NCBI GenBank assembly: GCA_003719395.1
Contig: RHMC01000004.1
Coordinates: 1 to 64,000 of the forward strand
Direction: 5' to 3'
Length of the DNA: 64,000 nucleotides
Origin: Streptomyces altiplanensis
Lineage (GTDB): Bacteria; Actinomycetota; Actinomycetes; Streptomycetales; Streptomycetaceae
Below the pieces are notes generated by a model. It was given only the letters and a program-made list of their open reading frames with translations. It was not told the origin of the DNA and ran no database searches. How positions within the stretch are numbered: the stretch's first letter is position 1; each line of letters begins with the position of its first letter. The translations under genes were made by a program, and so were the position numbers. Positions 18,256-26,916 of the stretch are shown here, in pieces.

Positions 18256-19239
18256 ATGGAGACGGATTTCACCGGCCACGAGGGCTTCATCGAGCTGGAC
18301 GGCGTCGAGAAGGTCTTCGACGTACGCCGCAGGAAGGGCCGGCTGCGGCGCGAGAAGACGCAGGTGCGGGCGGTCGACGGGATCAGCTTCTCGGTGCCGC
18401 GCGGCGAGATGGTCGGCTACATCGGGCCGAACGGCGCGGGCAAGTCCACCACCATCAAGATGCTGACCGGCATCCTGACGCCGAGCGGCGGCCGCGTGCG
18501 GGTGGCGGGCATCGACCCGGCGCGGGAGCGGACGCGGCTGGCACAGCGGATCGGGGTGGTGTTCGGGCAGCGTACGACGTTGTGGTGGGACCTGCCGCTG
18601 CGGGACTCGTACCGTCTGATGCACCGCATGTACCGGATCCCGGACGAGCGTTTCAAGGTGAACATGGCGCGCTGCGTCGACCTCCTCGACCTGGGCGGGC
18701 TGCTGGACGTGCCGGTACGGCAGCTGTCGCTGGGGCAGCGGATGCGGGGCGACATCGCGGCGGCGCTGCTGCACGATCCCGAGGTGCTGTACCTCGACGA
18801 GCCGACGATCGGCCTGGACGTCATCTCGAAGGCCAAGGTCCGTGACTTCCTGCGGGACCTGAACGCGGAGCGCGGCACGACGGTCCTGCTGACGACGCAC
18901 GACCTGACCGACATCGAGCAGCTGTGCAAGCGCGTGATGGTCATCGACCACGGGCGCCTGGTGTACGACGGCACGCCGGGCGGGCTGCACGAGGTGGGCG
19001 AGAGCGAGCGGACCCTGGTCGTGGACCTGGAGCGCGAGCTCCCGCCGGTCGAGGTGGCGGGCGCGCGGGTGGTGAAGGTGGAGGGGCCGAGGCAGTGGCT
19101 GGCGTTCCCGGCGTCGGTCTCGGCGGCGCCGCTGGTGGCGGCGGTGGCCCAGAGGTATCCGCTGGTGGACCTGTCGGTGCGGGAGCCGGACATCGAGGCG
19201 GTGATCGCGAAGATGTACGCGGACCGATCGGCGCTCTGA
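18256..19239 (+). CDS. ABC transporter ATP-binding protein
   Basis: A 327-residue nucleotide-binding subunit. Walker A GPNGAGKST is near residue 61, the Q-loop follows at VVFGQRTTLWW, signature LSLGQRMRGD replaces canonical LSGGQ (normal in this subfamily), and Walker B is VLYLDEPTIGLD. The H-loop is TTHDLTD. The C-terminal ~80 residues form the regulatory extension seen in DUF990-linked ATPases. It powers the two permeases just upstream, six bases apart. Export function inferred. Confidence 0.93.
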   Translation: METDFTGHEGFIELDGVEKVFDVRRRKGRLRREKTQVRAVDGISFSVPRGEMVGYIGPNGAGKSTTIKMLTGILTPSGGRVRVAGIDPARERTRLAQRIGVVFGQRTTLWWDLPLRDSYRLMHRMYRIPDERFKVNMARCVDLLDLGGLLDVPVRQLSLGQRMRGDIAAALLHDPEVLYLDEPTIGLDVISKAKVRDFLRDLNAERGTTVLLTTHDLTDIEQLCKRVMVIDHGRLVYDGTPGGLHEVGESERTLVVDLERELPPVEVAGARVVKVEGPRQWLAFPASVSAAPLVAAVAQRYPLVDLSVREPDIEAVIAKMYADRSAL

Positions 19240-19278
19240 ACACTGGGATGCGGCACCGCAGTTGACTAGTCTGGACGT

Positions 19279-19995
19279 ATGACCAGTGGACTTCCGGAAA
19301 TGCGCGCCTCCGATGCCGAGCGCGAACGGGTCGCCGAGGTGCTGCGCGACGCGGTCGCCGAGGGGCGGCTGGACATGGAGGAGTTCGACCAGCGTCTCGA
19401 CGCCGTGTACAAGGCGCGTACGCACGGTGAGCTGGAGCCGCTGGTGCGTGACCTGCCGGCGCCGGGCACGGGCGGCCCGGTCGCGCCGGACGCGGCCTTT
19501 GCCCCTTCCTCAGGTGCGCGGGTCTCCTGGCGGGACCGGATCGGCGGGCCGGCCACGTCGAGGGGCGCCTTCGCCTTCTGGGGCGGCTTCGGGCGCAAGG
19601 GCACGTGGACGGTCGGCCGGAGGTTCACGGCGTTCGCGATGATGGGCGGCGGCGAGATCGACCTGCGCGAGGCGCGCTTCGAGGACCGCGACACCGTGAT
19701 CCGCTGCTTCGCGATCATGGGCGGCCTGGCGGTCACGGTGCCGCCCGGCCTGGACGTGAACGTCAAGGGCTTCGGCTTCATGGGCGGTTTCGGCGACCTG
19801 GCGGAGAAGTCGTCGCAGCCGTCCGAGCCGGTGGCAGCGGACTCGCCGCGCGTGACGGTCACCGGGTTCGCGCTGATGGGCGGGGTGGGCGTGGAACGCA
19901 AGGTCACGCGCGCCGAGAAGCAGCGCCTCAAGGAGGCGCGCAAGCAGGAGAAGCTGGCGAAGAAGGCCGAGACCGACCGCAAGGAACTCGACTGA
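19279..19995 (+). CDS. DUF1707 SHOCT-like domain protein
   Basis: A 238-residue protein. The N-terminal DUF1707 module (MRASDAERERVAEVLRDAVA, then EGRLDMEEFDQR) is followed by a linker, a beta-rich DUF2154/LiaF-like region with repeated FxxMGG motifs (AFAMMGGGEID, GFGFMGGFG, ALMGGVGVER), and a highly charged C-terminal coiled coil (AEKQRLKEARKQEK). No TM is present. A TAGTCT -10-like element about 8 bases before the ATG suggests leaderless expression. LiaF relatives sense envelope stress; role here unknown. Confidence 0.85.
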   Translation: MTSGLPEMRASDAERERVAEVLRDAVAEGRLDMEEFDQRLDAVYKARTHGELEPLVRDLPAPGTGGPVAPDAAFAPSSGARVSWRDRIGGPATSRGAFAFWGGFGRKGTWTVGRRFTAFAMMGGGEIDLREARFEDRDTVIRCFAIMGGLAVTVPPGLDVNVKGFGFMGGFGDLAEKSSQPSEPVAADSPRVTVTGFALMGGVGVERKVTRAEKQRLKEARKQEKLAKKAETDRKELD

Positions 19996-20000
19996 CCCCG

Positions 20001-20088
20001 CGTGACGACGTCGCGTCGTACGCGCACGAGGTGTGAGTGCGCATGCGAGGTGTGAGTGCGCGGACGGGGCCGACGCGACGACGTCACG
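20001..20088. repeat. Perfect 18-bp inverted repeat enclosing a 16-bp direct repeat
   Basis: CGTGACGACGTCGCGTCG (20001-20018) and its exact complement (20071-20088) flank 52 bases. Inside them CGAGGTGTGAGTGCGC occurs twice (20027-20042 and 20046-20061). It lies between convergent genes and probably acts as a bidirectional terminator, though the loop is unusually long. Confidence 0.8.
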
Positions 20089-20102
20089 GGCGGGCGGCGG
20101 CT

Positions 20103-21388
20103 TCACACTCCGGCCGGTGCCGTGCTCCTGTTCAGGCTCGCGAGGTCGAACGCCATGCCCATGCGCCGGTATCCCGCGTCGCTCGGGTGCAGGTGGTCGC
20201 CCGAGTCGTACACCGGAAGGAGCCGGTCCGGGGCGTACGGGTCGCGCAGGGCCCGGTCGAAGTCCACGACCGCGTCGAAGATGCCGCCCGTACGGATCGT
20301 CTCGTTCACCTGGTCCCGCACCGCTTCGAGCTGCGGAGTGTGCGCCCGCGTCCCCTCGAAGGGCATCACCGTCGCCCCGATCACGCGCAGCCCGCGCACC
20401 CGCGCCTGGCGCGCGAGCTGCTCCAGGCCCGTCGTGATGCGCGCCGCGTCCAGCTCGTGCGGCGGCCGGAGGATGTCGTTGATGCCGAGGACGACGACGA
20501 CCGCCTTCGCGCCGGAGCGCGACAGCACGTCACGGTCGAAGCGGGCGAGGCCGCTCGGGCCGACCCCGTCGCTGAGCAGCCGGTTTCCGCTGATCCCCTC
20601 GTTGAGCACGCCGTAGCGCCCGTCGAGGCGGTCGGCGAGCACGTCCGTCCAGCGGCGGTTCGCGCCGGCCGTGGAGGTGACGCCGTCGGTGATCGAGTCG
20701 CCGATGACGACGACCGAGCCCTCGGCCTTGCCGCTGAGGACGTCGACGGCGGTGAGGTAGCGCCAGTACGGCGTCTGCCCGGTGTAGGCGTCACCGAGCA
20801 GGTCCTCCGTGCGGTCGCCCTCCGCGACGTACGACGTCTGGCGGGCCCGCGGGTGGTGCGTGACCGGGCCGCTGGGCGTGGGGGAGTAGGTGGTGACGAG
20901 CAGGTCCGCGTCGTGCGGGACCTTCAGCAGGGCGGAGTCGCTGACGACCTGCCCGCCGGCCGGGATCACGACCGAGGGGGAGCCGCCGAAGAGCAGCCGG
21001 CGCATGGTGCCGTTCGCGGCGGTCGGGGCGCCGGGGGTGGCGGCGACGGCGATCGAGGCGTGCGTGATGCGCAGCGGCTGTGTGCCGAAGAGGTTGGAGA
21101 GGGTGATGCGGGCGCTGGTGCCACCGATGCTGGTGTGCACGACGTTACGCAGGGAACGCCCCGGGAACCCTTGTTCCGTGCCGGGCTCGGCCAGGGCGGG
21201 CGCGGCGGACCAGGTGCCGATCCAGGAGGCGGAGGTGGCGGGTGCCGCGGAACGGAGCGGCGTACGGGGCTGGGCCCGGGGGTTGTCGGCGGGACGCCGA
21301 GCATCGCTGTGGCGAATATGGCCCCGGAAACCAGGACCACCACCGCGGCGAGCGCGGCGAGCACGGCATAACCGTTGCGCTTGGTCAT
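20103..21388 (-). CDS. SGNH/GDSL hydrolase, secreted, frameshift after signal peptide
   Basis: The N-terminal ATG at 21388 gives MTKRNGYAVLAALAAVVVLV, a signal/membrane segment; a one-base shift near 21240 is then needed to enter the main frame (SASWIGTWSAAPAL...). The SGNH blocks are VVVIGDSITDG (nucleophile Ser), EGISGNRL, VLGINDI and SGDHLHPSD (catalytic Asp-His). These extracellular esterases act on lipid or carbohydrate esters; the extended N-terminal beta domain resembles the rhamnogalacturonan-acetylesterase-like group. Convergent with DUF1707. Substrate unknown. Confidence 0.82.
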
Positions 21389-21590
21389 GCTCGGTGTATC
21401 TCCTCGGGCGCAGGGAGCCCGAGGCTCCGTTCGAACTCACTCCATGATGCGCCATTGCACCGCCCTGGTAGACGTCGGGAACTCGCAGTGCGTTCCACGA
21501 GTAGGTCAGGTAGGGAAAATACGTACGAGATGGTGCGTGCGAGGCGAACGGGTGGAGCGGATGGATCGTAACGAAAAGGGAACTGACGAC

Positions 21591-22946
21591 ATGTCCGGCA
21601 AGGAGAAATCTGCCCGTACGACCTCCCCGCCGCCCACGCCCCTGCCCGCGTCTTCTTCCTCACATCCGTCAGCCCCCCTCCCGCCCTTCGCGTACAGCGC
21701 GGCCGACGAGGAGAAGCGCCAGGGCGTGCGCCGCATGAAGGCGACGGCCACCGGGCTGCTGCTCCTGGTCGCGCTGATCTACGTACTCGCCACCTGGGCG
21801 GAGCGGTCGGGCGTCGGCGGCTGGCCGGCGTACGTCGCGGCGGCGGCCGAGGCGGGCATGGTGGGCGCGCTCGCCGACTGGTTCGCCGTGACGGCCCTCT
21901 TCAAGCGCCCGATGGGCCTGCCCATCCCGCACACCGCGATCATCCCGACGAAGAAGGACCAGCTGGGCACCACGCTGGGTTCCTTCGTCGGCGAGAACTT
22001 CCTCTCCGAGGGCGTCGTACGCGCCCGTCTGCGCGCCATCGGCATCGGCAGCCGCGTCGGTGCCTGGCTGGCGGAGCCGGCCCACGCCGACCGCGTGACG
22101 GAGGAGCTCTCCACGGCCCTGCGCGGCGCGCTGACCGTTCTGCGCGACTCCGACGTCCAGGCGGTCGTCGGCGAGGCGATCACGCGGCGCGCGGACGCCG
22201 CGGAGATCGCCCCGGGGATCGGGAAGGCCCTGGAGAACGTCGTCGCGGACGGCGCGCACGACCGCGCGGTCGACCTGGTCTGCGTGCGCGCCCACGACTG
22301 GCTGGTGCTGCACGTGGACTCGGTGATGGACGCGGTGCAGGGCGGGGCGCCGGGCTGGACGCCGCGCTTCGTGGACAGGAAGGTCGGCGAACGCGTCTAC
22401 AAGGAGCTGCTGCGCTTCATCTCCGAGATGCGCGACATGCCGGACCACCCGGCGCGCGGCGCGATCGACCGCTTCCTGACGGACTTCGCGTCCGACCTCC
22501 AGTCGGACACGGACACGCGGGCGAAGGTGGAGCGGCTGAAGTCGGAGATCCTGGGGCGGGGGGAGGTCCAGGACGTGATCGCCTCGGCCTGGGCGTCCGT
22601 ACGCGCCATGATCATCTCGGCGGCGGAGGACGAGCAGAGCGAACTGCGCCTGCGGGTGCGGGCCTCGCTGCTCTCGCTGGGCGCGCGGCTGGCGACGGAC
22701 AGGCGGCTGCAGGAGAAGCTGGAGGGGTGGGTGGAGGGCGCGGCGGTGTACGTGGTGACGACGTACCGCGGCGAGATCACTTCGCTGATCAGTGACACGG
22801 TCGCGGGCTGGGACGCGGAGCAGACGTCGAAGAAGATCGAGGCGCACATCGGGCGGGACCTGCAGTTCATCAGGATCAACGGCACGGTGGTGGGGGCGCT
22901 GGCGGGGCTGCTGATCCACACGGTGTCGCACGCGGTGGGCGGTTAG
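21591..22946 (+). CDS. DUF445 family membrane protein
   Basis: A 451-residue protein. After a Ser/Pro-rich cytosolic leader, one TM (ATATGLLLLVALIYVLATW) precedes the DUF445 domain, with conserved ALADWFAVTALFKRPMGLPI and PHTAIIP. Long helices follow, and a second TM ends the protein (VVGALAGLLIHTVSHAVGG). This topology places the helical body between two anchors. The ATG at 21591 has AAGGGA about 10 bases upstream; 21561 is an alternative. Function unknown. Confidence 0.86.
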   Translation: MSGKEKSARTTSPPPTPLPASSSSHPSAPLPPFAYSAADEEKRQGVRRMKATATGLLLLVALIYVLATWAERSGVGGWPAYVAAAAEAGMVGALADWFAVTALFKRPMGLPIPHTAIIPTKKDQLGTTLGSFVGENFLSEGVVRARLRAIGIGSRVGAWLAEPAHADRVTEELSTALRGALTVLRDSDVQAVVGEAITRRADAAEIAPGIGKALENVVADGAHDRAVDLVCVRAHDWLVLHVDSVMDAVQGGAPGWTPRFVDRKVGERVYKELLRFISEMRDMPDHPARGAIDRFLTDFASDLQSDTDTRAKVERLKSEILGRGEVQDVIASAWASVRAMIISAAEDEQSELRLRVRASLLSLGARLATDRRLQEKLEGWVEGAAVYVVTTYRGEITSLISDTVAGWDAEQTSKKIEAHIGRDLQFIRINGTVVGALAGLLIHTVSHAVGG

Positions 22947-22994
22947 GCCGGCGGGCACCGGAGCCGTGGCCAGGGCCTGGCCCCGGGGACACGC

Positions 22995-23033
22995 GCCGGG
23001 CGCGTGACCGCTGTCGTCGGTCACGCGCCCGGC
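22995..23033. terminator. Intrinsic terminator between convergent genes
   Basis: GCCGGGCGCGTGACCG and CGGTCACGCGCCCGGC pair perfectly over 16 bp with a 7-base loop. Confidence 0.85.
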
Positions 23034-23218
23034 CACTGGGGAGTTGCCCGGTAGTACGTACGGCAGCCTCCGCGTGCTCAACCGTGTCCCTGCTTTTCGC
23101 TGTCCACTGCCCGATTTCCGCTCTCCGCTGTCCGGGCGGGCACCCACGGGAGCGGCCCCGCGCCCGCGGACAAGCCGCGGGGGCGGGGCCGTTCTGGTGG
23201 TACGGCAGCGTGGAGCTG

Positions 23219-23650
23219 TCAGCTGTGGGAAGAGAAGCAGTAGGAGTCGTACTTGCCGCCGTGGTGCTTGTCGCCCTCGTCGTGGCCGTTGTCGTCGTGG
23301 TCGTCGTTGCGGCCGTTGTAGTGGTGGCCGTCGTACTTGCTCTTGTCGTGCTCCTTGAAGCCCGCGAGGCGCGCGTGGGTGACGCCGTTCTCGCCGCCGA
23401 TGTTGCAGTACTCGGCGTAGCCACCCTCCTTGTGCTTGGAGTGGTGGCCCTTGCCGCCGTCCTTGTCGTAGTGGTGGCGACCCTTGTCGTCGTTCTCGTC
23501 GTAGTGGTGACGGCCGTCCTTGTTGTACTCGTCGGAGTAGTGGCGTCCCTCGGGGCCGTTCTCGCCGTCGCAGGCGAGCGCCGTGCCGGCGCTGCCCAGC
23601 AGGACAGAGGCCGCGAAGGCGGAGGCGGCGAGCGCGGTGCGGATACGCAT
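23219..23650 (-). CDS. Secreted His/Asp/Lys-rich protein of unknown function
   Basis: A 143-residue protein with a classical signal peptide (MRIRTALAASAFAASVLLGS, cleavage likely after ALA). The mature part is extremely hydrophilic: about 20 His, many Asp, Lys, Gly and Tyr, with near-repeats such as KDGRHHYDEND, DKGRHHYDKDG and KGHHSKHKEGG. Three Cys remain (ACDGE, YCNIG, YCFSS). His/Asp density suggests extracellular metal binding, but this is inference only. No family is recognised. GGGG lies a few bases before the ATG. Single gene with a large upstream intergenic region. Confidence 0.75.
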   Translation of the reverse strand: MRIRTALAASAFAASVLLGSAGTALACDGENGPEGRHYSDEYNKDGRHHYDENDDKGRHHYDKDGGKGHHSKHKEGGYAEYCNIGGENGVTHARLAGFKEHDKSKYDGHHYNGRNDDHDDNGHDEGDKHHGGKYDSYCFSSHS

Positions 23651-23999
23651 GGGGGGTCCCTTTCGTGATGTACGTACGGACTATGAGGATCTCCCCGCCT
23701 TGCGTCGAAGCAGGCGCATTACTCACCCAATCCACCCGAATAGCCCGATACATACCCCAAGAGGACGAACCGCAAGCATCAGCGGTGGTGTGCGGCTTCA
23801 GCCCGTCGGTCATGAGGGTCACCGGCTCGCGGGAGGCGGCAGCCTGACGCACCGTTCGGAGTTTTGTTGCTGTGTCATGTCCCGACCACAGGCATCGGAC
23901 AGCGGAATTGGAACCGGTCCCCAGCCCCAACCCCTGCCCCCGTCCCGGCGGTTTCCGGCCGGAGGTCAGGGGGTGAGGACTCCGATATCTTGGGTGCCT
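23651..23999. other. Divergent promoter region, no gene seen
   Basis: 349 bases, relatively AT-rich around 23700-23790, between divergent genes. No recognisable operator or RNA element. Confidence 0.5.
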
Positions 24000-24894
24000 G
24001 TGCGGATACGAACCGTGGTGAGCCCGGCGGAGGGCGCAGAGCGCGACGTACGAGGCGACGTACGAGACGACGCACGAGACGACGTACGCCTGACCTGCCG
24101 CGACCACGAGGACCCGGACCCCGGCCGCGGCCGTCCACCGGTACTCCTCCTCCACGGCCTGGCCGGCCACGCGGCCGAATGGGACGCCCTGGCGGAACTC
24201 CTCGCCCCGACGCACCACGTGATCGCGTACGACGCCCGGGGCCACGGCACGAGCACCCGCCGCCCGCCCTCGGTCTCCAGGGCGTCGCACGTACGCGTTC
24301 GCGCTCGCGGTGATCGACGGGCTGTCCCTGGGCCCGGTGTCCCTGGTCGGCCAGTCCATGGGCGGCCACACGGCGATGCTGACGGCGGCGGCGCACCCCG
24401 ACAGGGTCGCGTCCCTGACCCTGATCGAGGCGGGCCCGAAGGGCCCGGACCCCGGCCTCCCCGCGACCATCGCCGACTGGCTGGCCTCCTGGCCGGTCCC
24501 TTTCGCGTCCCGGTCCGCCGCGGCCGGGTTCTTCGGCGGAGGTGCGGCGGGCAGGGCGTGGGCGGCGGGCCTGGAGGAACGCCCCGACGGCTGGCACCCA
24601 CGCGTGGACCGTGACGTCATGGTGGCCACGGTGGCGGAGAACGCGGAACGCGACTTCTGGGCGGAGTGGGACCGGATCCGCTGCCCCACGCTGGTCGTCC
24701 GGGGTGCGCAGGGCTGGATGCCGCAGGCGGAGGCCGAGGAAATGCGAGCCCGCCGCCCGCTGTCCACCCGCACCGAGGTCGTCCCGGACGCGGCCCACGA
24801 CGTACACCTGGACAACCCCCGGGCCCTCCACGCGACCCTGGCCCCGTTCCTGACCCACGCCACCACCCGGACGCCCGGCCCGGACCGCGCCTGA
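24000..24894 (+). pseudogene. Alpha/beta hydrolase, frameshifted
   Basis: Likely GTG start at 24000 just after a GATATCTT -10-like stretch. The oxyanion motif LLLHGLAGHAAEW and HVIAYDARGHGTS read in the first frame. Near 24280 a one-base shift is needed to reach the nucleophile elbow GQSMGG and the rest, ending with the catalytic His in VVPDAAHDVHLDNP. The family call is firm; the specific ester or epoxide substrate is unknown. The N-terminal part contains a 12-bp tandem repeat. Probably a sequencing error, given the preserved motifs on both sides. Confidence 0.8.
24051..24096 (+). repeat. 12-bp tandem repeat in hydrolase N-terminus
   Basis: Four near-identical units of GACGTACGAGAC encode alternating Arg/Asp/Val (RDVRGDVRDDARDDVR). 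A tract of this kind can expand or shrink without changing frame. Confidence 0.7.
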
Positions 24895-24983
24895 CCCTTC
24901 CTTCACTCACACGCGACGCCGTCCCCGAGGCGTCCGACGCGGGTTCCTTCGCAGGACCGGACCATCAGGCGCTCGGCTCGACG

Positions 24984-25184
24984 CTAGCCCGCGTCGAACT
25001 CCCCGCGCCCCACAGCACGAACAAACCCCGCCCACGCGCCGTGCCGCACAGTGATACGCGCCCCGTCGGGCACCTTCGAATCGCGCACCGCGGTGTGCTC
25101 GGTGAAGGGGGCTATCTCGACACACTCGGTTCCGCTTCCCCCGCTGTACGAGGACTTGATCCAACGGATGCCTTCGTGATCCAT
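24984..25184 (-). CDS. DUF397 domain protein
   Basis: A 66-residue protein with the DUF397 hallmarks WIKSSYSGGSGTECVEIA, VRDSKVPDG and WAGFVRAV. Its ATG overlaps the stop of the upstream XRE gene (TGATG), so it is translationally coupled to it. In Streptomyces such pairs (often with an ATPase-fold gene) are widespread; some have been shown to act as a toxin-antitoxin-like or developmental switch in which the XRE protein is neutralised by the small partner. That role is inferred. Confidence 0.9.
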   Translation of the reverse strand: MDHEGIRWIKSSYSGGSGTECVEIAPFTEHTAVRDSKVPDGARITVRHGAWAGFVRAVGRGEFDAG

Positions 25185-26035
25185 CAAAGCTCCTCGGAAG
25201 CACGGTTCAGGAGTGCGGCGGAGGCGGTGATGTCCAGCGCCTGAACCTGTAGGTATTGGAACGCCAACTTATAGCGTTCCAGTTCCTCGGGCTTCTCCAT
25301 GAAGAGCCCACCGCCGATGATGTCCACGTACACCACGTCGAGTTCAGGTTCTTGACCGCCGAGAATCACAAAGCTGCCGACCGCCGCAGCGTGCGCACCG
25401 CTGGCGAAGGGCAGGATCTGAACGGTGATGTGAGGTCGCTTGGTCAGCTCCAGGATGTGCCGAAGCTGTTCACGCATGACTTCACGTCCACCGACCATGC
25501 GACGCATGACCGCCTCGTCGACCACGGCCCAGATGTGCGGTGGGTCGGCCCGGTCCAGAAGTTCCTGACGCTTCATGCGGATGTCGACCATGTGCGCAAT
25601 CTCTTGCTCGGTGCAGCGCATCTCGGAAGCGCGATGCACGGCCTCGGCGTATGCGCGCGTCTGGAGCAGGCCCGGCACGTACATGCACGAGTAGTGATCT
25701 TCACGGATGACCTCGTCCTCAAGGGTCAGCATGAGGTTCATCGACTCGGGGATCGGATCGGCGAGGGAGCGCCACCATCCACGAGTCTTGGCTTCCTTGG
25801 CCAGCTTGACGAGAGCCTGACGCTCCTGCTCCGACGTCCCGTACTCACGGCAAAGGGCGTCCACTGCCGGCCACTTGATCGATCCGCCTTTGGTTTCGTA
25901 TCGGCTCAGGGTGGCTTTTGAGATGCCGACGAGCGCTCCGGCCTCCTCGAGTGAGAGTCCCTTGCGCTCGCGCAGTCGACGCAAGTCAGCACCGAGTTGG
26001 CGCCTGCGGGTAGTCGGTCCAACTGGCACGGTCAT
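25184..26035 (-). CDS. XRE-family regulator with DUF5753 (Scr1-type)
   Basis: A 283-residue protein. The N-terminal helix-turn-helix is LGADLRRLRERKGLSLEEAG with SKATLSRYE. The C-terminal DUF5753 domain starts near residue 100 and includes YVPGLLQTRAYAEA and the conserved WAVVDEAVMRR. ATG at 26035 gives the usual family length. It pairs with the overlapping DUF397 gene and is divergent from an ATPase-fold gene. Members control morphological or stress genes, and sometimes act as the regulator part of Scr1/Scr2-like modules. Confidence 0.9.
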   Translation of the reverse strand: MTVPVGPTTRRRQLGADLRRLRERKGLSLEEAGALVGISKATLSRYETKGGSIKWPAVDALCREYGTSEQERQALVKLAKEAKTRGWWRSLADPIPESMNLMLTLEDEVIREDHYSCMYVPGLLQTRAYAEAVHRASEMRCTEQEIAHMVDIRMKRQELLDRADPPHIWAVVDEAVMRRMVGGREVMREQLRHILELTKRPHITVQILPFASGAHAAAVGSFVILGGQEPELDVVYVDIIGGGLFMEKPEELERYKLAFQYLQVQALDITASAALLNRASEEL

Positions 26036-26236
26036 GGCCCTTCGTATCGATCTCCCTGAGCGTGCACGGCCTGGAGCGGTACAGGCAAGACAGCGCACGC
26101 CCGGGGCGCACGCAGGCTCGGCGTGCTCCTTCAACTCGTGAATGAGAGTTCCATATTGAGAGTTTCACTGTCACTCTGAGTGCAGAGATCGCTGCGTCGA
26201 GCGATCGTCGCACTCGTGAAGGTGGGGGCTGTCGGC

Positions 26237-26893
26237 ATGGATGAATGTCAGTGCGAGGTTCCAAGGAAGGCATGGGACCTGCCCTTCCTCGCGGAAGCTG
26301 AAGAGGTCGCCGGCCTGCGACGCGTGATGGCTCTGCACCTCAAACTCTGGGGGCTTCCCGAACTGACGGACGTCGTCCAGCTCTGCGTGACCGAGCTGGT
26401 CTCCAACGTCCTCACACATGTCGGCCCGGGTACGCCGACGACGCTTGCCGTCTCCATGGCCGGCACGCGCCTCCGCATCGAAGTCCGCGACCCGGACGCG
26501 CGTGCACTGCCCACGTTGCTCGCTGCCGCGGACGGCGACGAGTCGGGCAGGGGCATGGCCATCATCGATGCGATCACGGACCGCTGGGGCGTCGTCCTGC
26601 GAGCCGACTCGAAGGTGACGTGGTGTGAACTGCCCACCGGTTTGGCTGCACCGACAGGCCATACAGGCGGCTGCCGTGTGACGAGGGCCGAAGCGACCCT
26701 GGCGCTCTACCGTCGGACGACGCATCCCACCGCAGGTCCGACGAGTCCACTCGGACTGGCTGTGGCGGAAGAGGCGACGATCGACCTGATCGTCGACCTC
26801 CTCCACTGGCTACGCGCCCACGGCCGTGACCCGGACGAGGTCCTCGACCGCGCCCAACTTCACTTCGACTGCGAGGTGGGAGAGGCTTCGTGA
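26237..26893 (+). CDS. ATP-binding protein, HATPase_c_2 (RsbW-like)
   Basis: A 218-residue protein with a GHKL ATPase fold: the N-box is VTELVSNVLTHVG, the G1 box IEVRDPDARAL and the G2 box DESGRGMAIID. This is the anti-sigma/kinase-like group common in actinomycetes next to XRE-DUF397 pairs. The ~80-residue C-terminal extension (after about 140) is not part of the ATPase fold. ATG at 26237 is preferred, though further in-frame starts lie upstream. Divergent from the XRE gene. Partner proteins unknown. Confidence 0.85.
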   Translation: MDECQCEVPRKAWDLPFLAEAEEVAGLRRVMALHLKLWGLPELTDVVQLCVTELVSNVLTHVGPGTPTTLAVSMAGTRLRIEVRDPDARALPTLLAAADGDESGRGMAIIDAITDRWGVVLRADSKVTWCELPTGLAAPTGHTGGCRVTRAEATLALYRRTTHPTAGPTSPLGLAVAEEATIDLIVDLLHWLRAHGRDPDEVLDRAQLHFDCEVGEAS

Positions 26894-26916
26894 TGGCGCC
26901 CTCTCTGGCGGACCTC

